Shown in pieces: positions 1 through 8,515 of a stretch of 64,000 bases of DNA. This DNA is from Pontibacter sp. G13 (lineage in GTDB: Bacteria; Bacteroidota; Bacteroidia; J057). Position 1 is the stretch's first letter, and each line of letters opens with the position of its first letter. The stretch lies in assembly GCF_031851795.1 (NCBI RefSeq), contig NZ_CP134696.1, forward strand, positions 5,766,001-5,830,000, read 5' to 3'. A program made the translations under genes and the position numbers. The notes beneath the pieces are model-generated. The model had not been told where the DNA came from. It worked only from the letters and a program-made list of their open reading frames with translations, and did no database searches.

Positions 1-2
1 TG

Positions 3-638
3 ATGTTCTACCACGTGCCGATGTGGTTTGCGTTGCAGGTGCTGATGGCGATTTCGCTGTTTCACAGTATCCGGCTGCTGCGTCTGCTCGATCCTGACAA
101 CCCCAGCACGGCCAATCCCATGGAAGCCGATATCAAGGCGCGTGAAGCTGCCTATGCCGGGGTGATCTTTAATATCTTGGGACTGTTGACTGGGATCATC
201 TGGTCTCGTGTAACTTGGGGTGCAGCCATGCCCGCGACCAATTTCTCCGCCTGGTGGGGATGGGATCCCACGCAAGTAAGTGCGTTGATCGCCTTGCTTA
301 TTTACTTGGCGTACTTCCTGCTTCGCCGTTCCTTCACGGATGAGGAGCAGCGCGCCAAAGTATCTGCGGTGTACAACATCTTCGCTTTCGCGACCTTGAT
401 TCCGCTTTTCTTCATCATTCCCAAAGTGACCGAGGGGCTGCATCCTACAGCCGGAAAAGGGTCCTTCATTTTTGACAAAAGCCAAATCAGCAATGAGTTC
501 CGCATGATCCTGTATCCGGGGATGCTGGGATTCATCTTGTTGGGGCTCTGGCTCAACTCGGTGCGTACGCGGATTTCCCTCGTGAAAATGCGGTGGGACA
601 ATTGGCAGGCGGATCGCTCTTTCGAACAAACCCGATAA
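3..638 (+). CDS. ccmC: Cytochrome c biogenesis protein CcmC, 5' end outside window
   Basis: Membrane protein of the system I cytochrome c maturation pathway, which places haem on CcmE at the outer face of the inner membrane. The visible 211 residues hold about five hydrophobic segments and the tryptophan-rich WWD signature (FSAWWGWDPTQ, about residues 79-89). The sequence opens at FYHVPMWF, which in the family follows a first transmembrane helix. About 40-50 N-terminal residues are therefore missing upstream of the window, and the ATG at base 3 is an internal Met. It is the first visible gene of the ccm operon, 13 bases before the small ccmD-like gene. Confidence 0.93.
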   Translation: MFYHVPMWFALQVLMAISLFHSIRLLRLLDPDNPSTANPMEADIKAREAAYAGVIFNILGLLTGIIWSRVTWGAAMPATNFSAWWGWDPTQVSALIALLIYLAYFLLRRSFTDEEQRAKVSAVYNIFAFATLIPLFFIIPKVTEGLHPTAGKGSFIFDKSQISNEFRMILYPGMLGFILLGLWLNSVRTRISLVKMRWDNWQADRSFEQTR

Positions 639-651
639 TAAGACTTAGACG

Positions 652-846
652 ATGATATCTTCCATGACTTTGTTGCAGGCAATGGCCGATTCCACTGCGG
701 AGGGAGGCGTTTTGTTTGCCAGTGAAAAAATCTACACGGTATTGGCGGTCGTGTTGGTGGTATTCGGGGTGTTGATCTACACCTTGGTGAGCAACGACCG
801 TAAAGCGAGCCGTCTAGAGCAGGAAATGGACCAATTGGAGAAATAG
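652..846 (+). CDS. CcmD-like small membrane protein
   Basis: A 64-residue protein with one transmembrane helix (about residues 27-47) followed by a short charged tail ending ASRLEQEMDQLEK. CcmD proteins are tiny, poorly conserved single-helix proteins that help release haem-loaded CcmE from the CcmC complex. Position between ccmC and ccmE, size and topology support the call; sequence alone would not. A second in-frame ATG at 664 gives a 60-residue product and could be the real start. Confidence 0.7.
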   Translation: MISSMTLLQAMADSTAEGGVLFASEKIYTVLAVVLVVFGVLIYTLVSNDRKASRLEQEMDQLEK

Positions 847-965
847 AAGCTGTTAAGGCTTTTGGTTTCAACGGGCCATTTTCGGGAGGACAGACAGCTT
901 CAGGGAAATAGGCCAACGGGTGTATAGGATTCCCAACTTCGTTTCAACACATATTCGATCCTTTC

Positions 966-1355
966 ATGAAAATCAGCCATATCGTCATCCTCGTAGGTCT
1001 TGCGGTATTCGTCGTAATGCTGGGGGTGAATTTTTCCGAAAACAAGAGTACCTACACGGTATTTGCCGATGCCAAGTCCACGGGGGATGAGGTGCACATC
1101 GTCGGGCAATGGGTCCAGCGGGATCAGACCACCTACGATGCGAGCCGCGATCTCTTCACCTTCTTCTTGCAAGACACGGTGAATCAGGTGGAGCAAGTCC
1201 TCTATCACGATCCCAAGCCGATCAACTTCGAGCAGGCGGAAAAGGTCGTCGTCGTGGGAAGCTACAATGACGAATCCCAATTCGTGGCCGACCGGATTGT
1301 CATGAAATGTCCATCCAAATACGAACCAGACGATATCACGGCTGCGGAGCAGTAG
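966..1355 (+). CDS. ccmE: Cytochrome c maturation haem chaperone CcmE, CXXXY variant
   Basis: A 129-residue haem chaperone with an N-terminal membrane anchor (residues 5-22) and an OB-fold periplasmic domain. Classical CcmE binds haem covalently through a His in an HXXXY motif. Here the C-terminal motif reads CPSKY (Cys115, Tyr119), so Cys replaces the His, as in the CXXXY class described from archaea and Desulfovibrio-type bacteria. No His occupies that place; the only nearby His is in LYHDPKP, far upstream in the fold. It lies between the ccmD-like gene and ccmF in the same orientation and should be cotranscribed. Confidence 0.92.
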   Translation: MKISHIVILVGLAVFVVMLGVNFSENKSTYTVFADAKSTGDEVHIVGQWVQRDQTTYDASRDLFTFFLQDTVNQVEQVLYHDPKPINFEQAEKVVVVGSYNDESQFVADRIVMKCPSKYEPDDITAAEQ

Positions 1356-1403
1356 CCGACGGCGGGTGTCATCTTCAACGAGATCGATTAACAGACACAT
1401 TTC

Positions 1404-4400
1404 ATGGAGTTCTTATCGGGAGGAAAACTAGGTGAATTGTTCACCGCGCTGTCATTTGCCAGTGCCTTGGTGGCGATGTTCAGCTACTTCATCGCGGATC
1501 AACGCGAGGGGCTGGACCGCAAAAGCTGGGAGCGACTGGCAGACGGTTCTTTTTGGGTGCATGCATTGGGCGTAGTCGGCGTGATCGGCGTCTTGTTCTA
1601 CCTCATCTACACCCACAACTATGCTTATCACTACGTCTGGTCTCATTCATCCAATGAGCTGCCAGTCTACTATATGATATCGTGCTTCTGGGAAGGGCAG
1701 GAGGGGAGTTTCCTCCTCTGGGCTTTCTGGCATGCCGTGTTGGGATTGATTCTGATCTGGAAGCGCTCCGAATGGACCAATGCCGTTCAGGGGATTGTCA
1801 GTTCCGTACAGCTGATCTTGATGTCCATGCTCTTGGGCGCCTATGTGGGCGATTCTTGGGTGTATGGATTTTATTTGCTGGGCGTATTGGTTCCTGCGGG
1901 TTATTTGGCCTACCGCTATTTCACACAGCGGGACAACCTGGAATTTGACGGAAACTTCCACCTCGGAGGCTTGATGATGGGCTTGGCATTTATGGTGCTG
2001 ATGTTCCGTGGTCAATTGGGCTTCGGATTTGGCCTTATCCCTCAGGATTGGAGCCTTGACGGAATCTCCTTTGCGCTTTATGGCTGGTTGGCTGTAGCCA
2101 CTGCCGTGCTGTTCTTTGTCTACATCGTCAAAGCCGTTCGCAATGGCAACATCCCATTGGCGGATGTATTGGCAGGTACAGTCCTGCTAGTGATGGCGCT
2201 TGTAGGAGGTGGATTTGAACCTCTTCAGTGGAAATTGGGGAGCTCCCCATTCATTCCACTCAAGGCGATTTTCCCTGACGAACAGATCTATCTCACAAAC
2301 CCTGATTTTGTCCCATCCAATGGCAATGGCCTCAACCCGCTATTGCAGAACTACTGGATGGTCATTCACCCACCGACCTTGTTCTTGGGATTTGCGGCGA
2401 CGCTGATTCCATTTGCCTTTGTCATGGCAGGACTGATCCGTGGGAAATACACTGAATGGATTCGCCCGGCGCTTCCTTGGACCTCCTTCTCCGTGATGGT
2501 TTTGGGAGTTGGTATCATCATGGGAGGCTATTGGGCCTACGAAACGTTGAACTTCGGCGGATACTGGAACTGGGACCCCGTGGAGAATGCCTCGCTGGTA
2601 CCTTGGTTGATTGGCGTAGCTTCGCTGCATGCGATGCTGGTCTTCCGCAAAACCAAGTCCCACTTGAAGATGACGATGTTGCTGATCATCTTCACCTTTT
2701 TGCTGGTGCTGTATTCGACCTTCCTGAACCGCTCCGGAATCTTGGGCGAAACCTCCGTGCATACCTTCACCGATTTGGGACTTTCGGGTCAATTGATTGC
2801 CTTGATGGCGATCTACGGCGTGTTTGTCTTGGTGACCTTGGTTCTGCGTTGGAAAGCCATTCCCACCAAGCAGGACGAGAGTAAGGTCTGGTCGGCTGAG
2901 TTCATGCTGTTCATCGGAATCTTGATCTTTGTATTCTCCGGAATCGTGGTGACCATGGGTACTTCCCTTCCGGTCCTCAACAAGATTTTCGGAACCAATT
3001 GGGCGGCGCCACCGAATGTCCAGCTGTTCTATTACAAATGGATGGTATGGTTTGCGATCCTATTTGGCGCAGTTTCCGGTATCGGCCAATTCCTTTGGTG
3101 GAAGATCAAGCGCAAGGGAAGCATTGCCGACGCGATGTTCCGACCGTTTGCGACTGCGGCCATTTCTGGTGCTGCCATCTTGATCGCGCTGATGTATGCG
3201 GAGATGGATTTTGCCTACGACAAGACCTTCGCCGAACTGATCGATCCTCAGAATACTGGAAGCGGCTTCTTCGGCAAAATGATGGGCTACCTCCGATATG
3301 GGATCATTGGATTCGCGGATGAATTGCTGTTGTTCTCTAGCTTGTTTGGATTGCTGGCGAATTTCGATGTGTTGGTTTCCCTCTTGATCAAAAACAAGAG
3401 CCGCAGCAAAGTCATGGGCGGTACCATCGTCCACATGGGATTTGCGATGATGATGCTCGGGATGCTCTTCTCTTCCGGATACGATGAGGTCATCTCCAAG
3501 AATCTCAATCCAGAGGATTTGGCTCAATGGCCTGATCAGGAGAAAGTGGACAATGTCCCGCTCCCGAAATTCTACAACGCCCCGATCAAAGGATACAGCG
3601 TCTCCTACATCGGCGTACGCAAGCCCGAGGCTCCTATCGAGGATCTCCGAATCATCGAGGAGAACCCTATGCAGTTCAAAGCTGCCTTCGAAGATCAGTC
3701 TGGGGAAACGTGGGCGTTCGAACAGCCACGTGCACCGTACCTCAAGCCCGAAGATCAGCAGAATCTCCACAATCAATCTGTCGAGCAAGTCGCCGAAAGA
3801 ATGATGCAAGGAGAAGTGGACCTGGATCGCCTGCAGCGTTTGTTGGAGCAGGATTTGGCGGCCTTCGAGCCTCAAATGATCAACAACCGCACGCAGTACG
3901 GCCTCAAATTCACCCGCCAACAGGATACCGCTGATACCTTCACCTTGTGGCCTGAAGCGGAAATCAACGATGCAATGGGCAACCTGATTGCTCACCCATC
4001 CCGCAAGGTCTATTGGAACCGCGATATCTATGTGTACACATCCAGCTTGCCCAACAATGAGCAGTTGGAGCCTCAGTTTGTGAATATGTCTCTCCGCAAG
4101 GGAGATACGACTGAGATTGGGGGGAGCAAGGTGTGGTTGCGTAACGTCGTCAACTTGTCCGAAGAGGAGAAGATGAAGCAATACGATGTCGCGGCCGCAG
4201 CGATTTTGGAGATCGATTATCAGGGACAGCGGTTCTATGCTGAGCCAGTCTTCCTGATCGAAGGACGCAAGCCCGGGATGATCTCTGATGGTGTGGAGGC
4301 TGCCGGATTGGACTTTGCATTTGTAGGGGTCACTCCCGAGGATGACATGATCCATATTCAGGCGCGCTACGTGAATCCCAAAGCCGACTACGTGATCATC

Positions 4401-4511
4401 AAGGCCATCAGCAAGCCCTTCATCAACCTCCTTTGGTTGGGAACCTTCCTGCTGACATTTGGCTTTATCCTGACGATTGTCCGTCGTACACGTGAGAGCA
4501 TGGCCAGATAG
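1404..4511 (+). CDS. ccmF: Cytochrome c haem lyase subunit CcmF, long form
   Basis: Polytopic haem lyase component that attaches haem from CcmE to apocytochrome c. The WWD motif is present at about residues 385-397 (GGYWNWDPVENAS), with many transmembrane helices up to about residue 700. At 1035 residues it is much longer than the proteobacterial protein of about 650. The extra length is a large extracytoplasmic region (about residues 700-1005) before a final transmembrane helix near residues 1008-1028. No separate ccmG or ccmH follows. It is the last gene of the operon and is followed 30 bases later by a strong terminator. Confidence 0.94.
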   Translation: MEFLSGGKLGELFTALSFASALVAMFSYFIADQREGLDRKSWERLADGSFWVHALGVVGVIGVLFYLIYTHNYAYHYVWSHSSNELPVYYMISCFWEGQEGSFLLWAFWHAVLGLILIWKRSEWTNAVQGIVSSVQLILMSMLLGAYVGDSWVYGFYLLGVLVPAGYLAYRYFTQRDNLEFDGNFHLGGLMMGLAFMVLMFRGQLGFGFGLIPQDWSLDGISFALYGWLAVATAVLFFVYIVKAVRNGNIPLADVLAGTVLLVMALVGGGFEPLQWKLGSSPFIPLKAIFPDEQIYLTNPDFVPSNGNGLNPLLQNYWMVIHPPTLFLGFAATLIPFAFVMAGLIRGKYTEWIRPALPWTSFSVMVLGVGIIMGGYWAYETLNFGGYWNWDPVENASLVPWLIGVASLHAMLVFRKTKSHLKMTMLLIIFTFLLVLYSTFLNRSGILGETSVHTFTDLGLSGQLIALMAIYGVFVLVTLVLRWKAIPTKQDESKVWSAEFMLFIGILIFVFSGIVVTMGTSLPVLNKIFGTNWAAPPNVQLFYYKWMVWFAILFGAVSGIGQFLWWKIKRKGSIADAMFRPFATAAISGAAILIALMYAEMDFAYDKTFAELIDPQNTGSGFFGKMMGYLRYGIIGFADELLLFSSLFGLLANFDVLVSLLIKNKSRSKVMGGTIVHMGFAMMMLGMLFSSGYDEVISKNLNPEDLAQWPDQEKVDNVPLPKFYNAPIKGYSVSYIGVRKPEAPIEDLRIIEENPMQFKAAFEDQSGETWAFEQPRAPYLKPEDQQNLHNQSVEQVAERMMQGEVDLDRLQRLLEQDLAAFEPQMINNRTQYGLKFTRQQDTADTFTLWPEAEINDAMGNLIAHPSRKVYWNRDIYVYTSSLPNNEQLEPQFVNMSLRKGDTTEIGGSKVWLRNVVNLSEEEKMKQYDVAAAAILEIDYQGQRFYAEPVFLIEGRKPGMISDGVEAAGLDFAFVGVTPEDDMIHIQARYVNPKADYVIIKAISKPFINLLWLGTFLLTFGFILTIVRRTRESMAR

Positions 4512-4543
4512 TGCCACGCTTCTTTCTGAAACATACATTCATA

Positions 4544-4580
4544 GCAGGCCGTCTCGTTTTCGAGGCGGCCTGCTGCTTTT
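4544..4580 (+). terminator. Rho-independent terminator of the ccm operon
   Basis: A 13-bp stem (GCAGGCCGTCTCG pairing with CGAGGCGGCCTGC, one G-U pair) with a TTTT loop, followed by a short T run. It lies 32 bases after the ccmF stop codon. Confidence 0.88.
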
Positions 4581-4959
4581 GTATAGCGGAAATCATGGCC
4601 GGATTCATCGGGGATAGACGCTGATTCGTCCGAAAGATAGCGGGCATTTGGGCCTGCGGCAAACACAAAGGGGGATTGTGAGTTGACATTGACACGTTCA
4701 TGCATCCCCCGCAAATGGGGATAAATATTTTCTGGTCATTCATGGTTTCTTACGCCACCGATTCCTTGTAAGGTTTTGACCTTGCACGAAGCCTATTTGG
4801 CTGTGGTTGAATGGGTTAAAGTTTGAGGTTGGTGGTTCAATGGGTTGATATTCAGTTATTTGGGATAATTGGATTTCGCCTGTAGGAGCGACAGGTGTTT
4901 GTGAAATGACCTGAAATTGTTAAATTATTTTAACCGTTCACTCAAAAAACCCCTGAATT
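4581..4959. other. Intergenic region without a recognisable gene
   Basis: AT-leaning spacer between the ccm terminator and the next gene. The only structure I see is a short imperfect direct repeat (GGTTGAATGGGTTA near 4807 and GGTTCAATGGGTTGA near 4833) and an AT-rich stretch just upstream of the next start that probably holds its promoter. Antisense reading frames here have no recognisable protein character. Confidence 0.5.
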
Positions 4960-5244
4960 ATGACAATCACCTTCAATGAGCTTCGCCGCATCAAGAACAG
5001 CTTTCCCAATGGGACGATGCATGCCATCGCTGACGAAATGGGCGTTACGGTAGATACTGTACGCAATTATTTCGGCGGGGAACACTGGGTCAAGGGTCTG
5101 CCAGTAGGATATCATTGGCAACAGGGACCAGACGGTGGCATCGTGGTATTGGATGATACAGCGATCTTGGAAAAGGCGAAATCTATGATGGCTCGCCAAG
5201 CAACGGCCAGCAACTCTCAGGGGCCTTCCCAAGCCAACGCATGA
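4960..5244 (+). CDS. Small helix-turn-helix-like protein, Bacteroidota-type
   Basis: A 94-residue protein. Residues about 18-40 (MHAIADEMGVTVDTVRNYFGG) look like a helix-turn-helix, followed by a glycine-rich turn (GPDGGIVVLDD) and a short helix ILEKAKSMM. Similar short proteins are, to my knowledge, common in Bacteroidota and have no assigned function. It is a single-gene unit with its own terminator at 5363. DNA binding is inferred from the motif only. Confidence 0.72.
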   Translation: MTITFNELRRIKNSFPNGTMHAIADEMGVTVDTVRNYFGGEHWVKGLPVGYHWQQGPDGGIVVLDDTAILEKAKSMMARQATASNSQGPSQANA

Positions 5245-5362
5245 GTACCGCTTGAGCGCGATACTCCACCTCCCCCGGCATGCCGACGCCCATCGATCCG
5301 AATCTCATCTATGATCGGATTTCCAACCTCCGGCCATGCACATGCCGAACGCTAAAAAGAAC

Positions 5363-5388
5363 AACCCGCCTCGGCGGGTTTTTTTTGA
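5363..5388 (+). terminator. Rho-independent terminator
   Basis: AACCCGC, CTCG loop, GCGGGTT, then eight T. It closes the small HTH-like gene. The opposite strand also has an A/T-rich exit, so it may serve the convergent hydrolase gene as well. Confidence 0.85.
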
Positions 5389-5421
5389 TGGAGAGTGAGA
5401 AACGTGTGTGTCAATGTCGGA

Positions 5422-6384
5422 TTAGGCAGGGAGTTGAGCTAGCCAATTCAAGATGGCTCGGTTGGTCTCCTCGGGCTTTTCCTGCTGAATCCAATGCCCA
5501 CAATCCAGACTCATCTCCTCGACCTGTGGAACAAATTGCGAAAGTCCCGGAAACTTGGGAATCACATCTTGGTCGCCATAAATCATCAGTGCGGGCTGTT
5601 GAATGATCGGATCGGCATCCGCCAACAGGTGCCAATTGCGGTCCAGATTCCGGTACCAATTGATGCTGCCCGTGAACCCCGTAGCTTCAAAAGAGGCGAC
5701 AAATACGGCCAGTTCTTGCTCGCTCATCACAGGCTCTCCCAGCGGTTCTGGGGCTTGAGCGAGATGGATGAATGCCATCCCGGGTTGAGGAGCTTGCGGT
5801 GGAATTTGCTTGCGGAATAGATTGCGCAGAAACTGGGATGCATATTCGTCCAAGACAGCGTCAGCCACTCCCGGTTGTCGATTGAAATGAACGAAGTAGT
5901 AATCCGGCCCAAAGTACTCCTCCATCATTTCGATCCAAGGTTTGGGGCCCCGTGGCTGGTACGGCACCGAAAGGGCGATCATGGCCGATACCCGATTTGG
6001 ATGCAACATGGTCAACCACCAGACGACCATCGCGCCCCAATCATGGCCGACAAAGATCGCCTGTTCATATCCATAGCGATCGAGTAGCGCCGTCAAGTCT
6101 CCGGTCAGATGCTCGATATCGTAGTGCGTCACTTCGGCAGGTCGTGACGAGCGGCCGTATCCACGCTGGTTGGGAACGATCACATGGTAGCCCGCCTTGA
6201 CCAAGGCGGGAATTTGGTGGCGCCAAGTGAAGGCATGCTCGGGCCAACCATGACAGAGTACGATGGGATTGCCTTGGTTTTCTTGTCCGGCTTCGAATAC
6301 TTCCAGTTCCACGCCATTGACGGGGATCATGGTGGAGGAGGGGAATCCTGTTTCCTCAAATAAAGAGGTGGTTCTATTTGCCAT
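5422..6384 (-). CDS. Alpha/beta hydrolase, epoxide hydrolase type
   Basis: A 320-residue cytoplasmic alpha/beta hydrolase. Family marks are the oxyanion motif HGWP (residues 45-48), the nucleophile elbow GHDWGA with Asp115, and the C-terminal histidine motif CGHW (His297). An Asp nucleophile rather than Ser, together with HGWP, fits epoxide hydrolases or related haloalkane/fluoroacetate dehalogenases. The lid region (about 150-250) has Tyr residues but substrate cannot be told. It lies 75 bases downstream of a WYL regulator on the same strand, which suggests regulator-target linkage. Confidence 0.88.
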   Translation of the reverse strand: MANRTTSLFEETGFPSSTMIPVNGVELEVFEAGQENQGNPIVLCHGWPEHAFTWRHQIPALVKAGYHVIVPNQRGYGRSSRPAEVTHYDIEHLTGDLTALLDRYGYEQAIFVGHDWGAMVVWWLTMLHPNRVSAMIALSVPYQPRGPKPWIEMMEEYFGPDYYFVHFNRQPGVADAVLDEYASQFLRNLFRKQIPPQAPQPGMAFIHLAQAPEPLGEPVMSEQELAVFVASFEATGFTGSINWYRNLDRNWHLLADADPIIQQPALMIYGDQDVIPKFPGLSQFVPQVEEMSLDCGHWIQQEKPEETNRAILNWLAQLPA

Positions 6385-6459
6385 AATTCTGTGTTTTTGG
6401 GATTTATGACAAAGGTATGAGGGGGCTGCGACAACCCTATGTCAAGGGTTCTGAAAAGC

Positions 6460-7149
6460 CTACTGATATTTCTCAAAATATTCCTGCAAGGTCAGATTGT
6501 GCGGCTCAAACGTATCCGGCAAGACGACCATGTGCTGAATCCGATCCGGCCGGAAAAAACGAAATCCCTCCCGCAAGCGGCACCATGCGATCAGGTACCA
6601 GTTTTCTGCGCTGATGATGGCAAATGGCTCGATCAGCCGCTCTGTGGCGATGCCTTCCTTGTTGATGTACTGTATGCGAACGAGCTGATAATTGGTGAGC
6701 GCATTTTGCAGATCCGAGAGATTACTGCTCGTACGTTCCTGATGGATGGCCTCATCATATTGAGTTCTGTCTGCCAGGAGATTGGCCTTGTCTTGGGTGG
6801 AATATTGGAGGATGGATTTGATCTTCTCGATGGCTTCCGAGTAATCCTGCACAAAGGAAGCGTCCTTGTTTTTCAGGACCAGTTGCTCCGCCAGAATCAG
6901 GGCATTGGCCTGTCGCTCTGTAAACATGATGGGCGGAATCCGGTACCCTTCCATGAGATTGTATCCCTTGCCCTCCTCGGTCATGATCGGAACACCCGCC
7001 CTTTCCAGCGCCTTGATGTCGCGATAGATCGTCCGTGTGCTGACCCCAAATTTCTCTGCCAAACTGGCTGCTGTTATTCTCCGCTTGGTCTGCAACTGCG
7101 TGAGAATGGCCGTCAATCTCGAAATCCGCTTGATGTCATCTCCTTCCAT
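6460..7149 (-). CDS. YafY/DeoR-type HTH regulator with WYL domain
   Basis: A 229-residue regulator from the start chosen at 7149 (MEGDDIKRISRL), where the HTH alignment of this family begins; an upstream ATG at 7194 would add 15 unlikely residues. The N-terminal winged HTH (about 1-60) carries FGVSTRTIYRDIKAL, typical of YafY proteins. The WYL ligand-sensing domain follows (WYLIAWCRLREGFRFF, near residues 190-205). The hydrolase gene follows 75 bases downstream on the same strand and is the likely target. Confidence 0.9.
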   Translation of the reverse strand: MEGDDIKRISRLTAILTQLQTKRRITAASLAEKFGVSTRTIYRDIKALERAGVPIMTEEGKGYNLMEGYRIPPIMFTERQANALILAEQLVLKNKDASFVQDYSEAIEKIKSILQYSTQDKANLLADRTQYDEAIHQERTSSNLSDLQNALTNYQLVRIQYINKEGIATERLIEPFAIISAENWYLIAWCRLREGFRFFRPDRIQHMVVLPDTFEPHNLTLQEYFEKYQ

Positions 7150-7295
7150 GAGGGAATGGGTTAGGGGTTGTTTGATGGGAGAAGTTGGAGCCATTCATCC
7201 TGAACGATCCCACATGTCCAATATCTAGGGGCTCCATCGCTTCGTCTGAGCAGGAATCGAATCTTGAGATGGCATAAGCAGGTGACCATGTATCC

Positions 7296-8009
7296 TCACC
7301 CGTCCAATTCCATCGCGGGTACTACCTCCGTTTCCTCCTTGACCACATAGCGTATCCAGATGATCAGGAGGATGGGCACGACGATCGAACTAGCAGTAAA
7401 ATTCAGCAGCGAACTCCAGTCTGTCAACTCGCTCCCGCCTGTCCACTTCAAGATTATTTCTCCTAAAGGTCCCTTGGAAAAGATCGTGTTGTGGACGGCG
7501 TTCCATCCTAGATGCAATCCAATTGGGAGCATGATGGATCGGGTTTTGGAAAATGCATAGGCCCACGCAAAGCCCATCAATCCGGTTGCGATGAATACAA
7601 AGATCATCGGCAAGACATTGCCCAAGATGTCGAAAGAAAACCAATGGTAGATCCCAAAGGCAATGGCCGAAATCCAAATGGCTTTGGTTGAGCCAAGCTT
7701 CTGAATGAGGATATAGAGCAATGCTCCACGGAAAATCAGTTCTTCTGTCACCACCGATTTGAAGTCCCAGAATAAGGCCTCAAGAACAGTCGCACCGGAA
7801 ATGTGCTCATAGAACACCCAGTCGGCTCCCTTGAGGTAGGCCTCGAAACATTGAGCGAGGGCGCAGAGCGTGCCTGTGATCAGAAATCCGAATGCAAATT
7901 GCTTTGCGCGTCTAGGGATGGGAAGGAATCCGAGCGCGAGGATATGCTTCTTTTCAATAAGAAAGAGCAGTATCCATGAAATGGCCAAGCCTACCAGTAT
8001 TCCGATCAT
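7296..8009 (-). CDS. CPBP-family intramembrane metalloprotease
   Basis: A 237-residue membrane protein with about seven hydrophobic helices. The CPBP/Abi catalytic motifs are complete: EEXXXR at Glu89-Glu90-Arg94, a His at 122 in GIYHWFS, and HXXXN at His166/Asn170. The family includes CAAX prenyl proteases, bacteriocin self-immunity proteins and membrane-proteolysis regulators; nothing here decides among them. It appears to be monocistronic. Its upstream region (8041-8093) is duplicated at 11248-11300. Confidence 0.9.
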   Translation of the reverse strand: MIGILVGLAISWILLFLIEKKHILALGFLPIPRRAKQFAFGFLITGTLCALAQCFEAYLKGADWVFYEHISGATVLEALFWDFKSVVTEELIFRGALLYILIQKLGSTKAIWISAIAFGIYHWFSFDILGNVLPMIFVFIATGLMGFAWAYAFSKTRSIMLPIGLHLGWNAVHNTIFSKGPLGEIILKWTGGSELTDWSSLLNFTASSIVVPILLIIWIRYVVKEETEVVPAMELDG

Positions 8010-8040
8010 GAGCTCAGGGGGTTAGATGGTACCTCATTCA

Positions 8041-8093
8041 CAAGGCCGGAAATATAGCACATCTACATCAGAAATATTCAGGAAGCAAAATGA
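8041..8093. repeat. 53-bp direct repeat, copy 1 (promoter-proximal)
   Basis: About 47 of 53 positions match the segment at 11248-11300, in the same orientation. On the minus strand both contain GCTATATTTCC, which resembles the Bacteroidota -7 box. This copy starts 32 bases before the CPBP protease start codon. Confidence 0.75.
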
Positions 8094-8309
8094 AATGGGG
8101 AATTTCGGGTGGAATGACTCGTGCAAGTCGAGCCAAGCTTGGTAACCCTTGCCTGTGAGGTACCGCGCCTACAGCGCTAGTATCTAGGAAGAACCGTGGA
8201 AAATGGTACCCGCTTTTCCAGGCACCTCACATCATCCCCGACTGCAATGGCCTCAGCTCCAGCGATGGCGCCGATCGGGGATCTCCCGAGCGCAAGCATG
8301 ACTGCCACA

Positions 8310-8422
8310 CAAAAAACAATGCGTCATCCCGCAAAATTTCGACGGGCTGGCGTCTGTGGGCAGGGAAATTTATGCGGGATCTTACGCCTTGTGCATACTA
8401 GGATTTGAATTTTGCCAAGCAC
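8310..8422. repeat. Hairpin repeat family H, copy 1
   Basis: About 110 bp homologous to 16157-16268. The core at 8326-8380 is a 55-bp inverted repeat: ATCCCGCAAAATTTC pairs with GAAATTTATGCGGGAT with a one-base bulge. Both copies have the same 55-bp core length and share the downstream text TTTTGCCAAGC. Nothing else in the 8010-8515 gap looks like a gene. Confidence 0.75.
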
Positions 8423-8515
8423 GAGCATGAATGCTTTTTTCAGTAGAGGAGTCTCTTGTGGGTTCTTAAGCATGAGCCGGAGAAAATGCTCCATCAGGCC
8501 GCTGGCTAGCCCTTC

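Noticed and set aside
3060-4538. 492-codon minus-strand frame opposite ccmF
   Set aside because: Shadow of ccmF codon usage; no recognisable domain and it runs through the real gene.
5280-5606. 108-codon plus-strand frame
   Set aside because: Spans a terminator and the antisense of the hydrolase; no domain.
7037-7228. Small plus-strand frame opposite the WYL regulator
   Set aside because: Antisense of a well-supported regulator.
8196-8408. 70-codon frame in the gap 8010-8515
   Set aside because: Overlaps the hairpin repeat H; no conservation visible between the two repeat copies in that frame.
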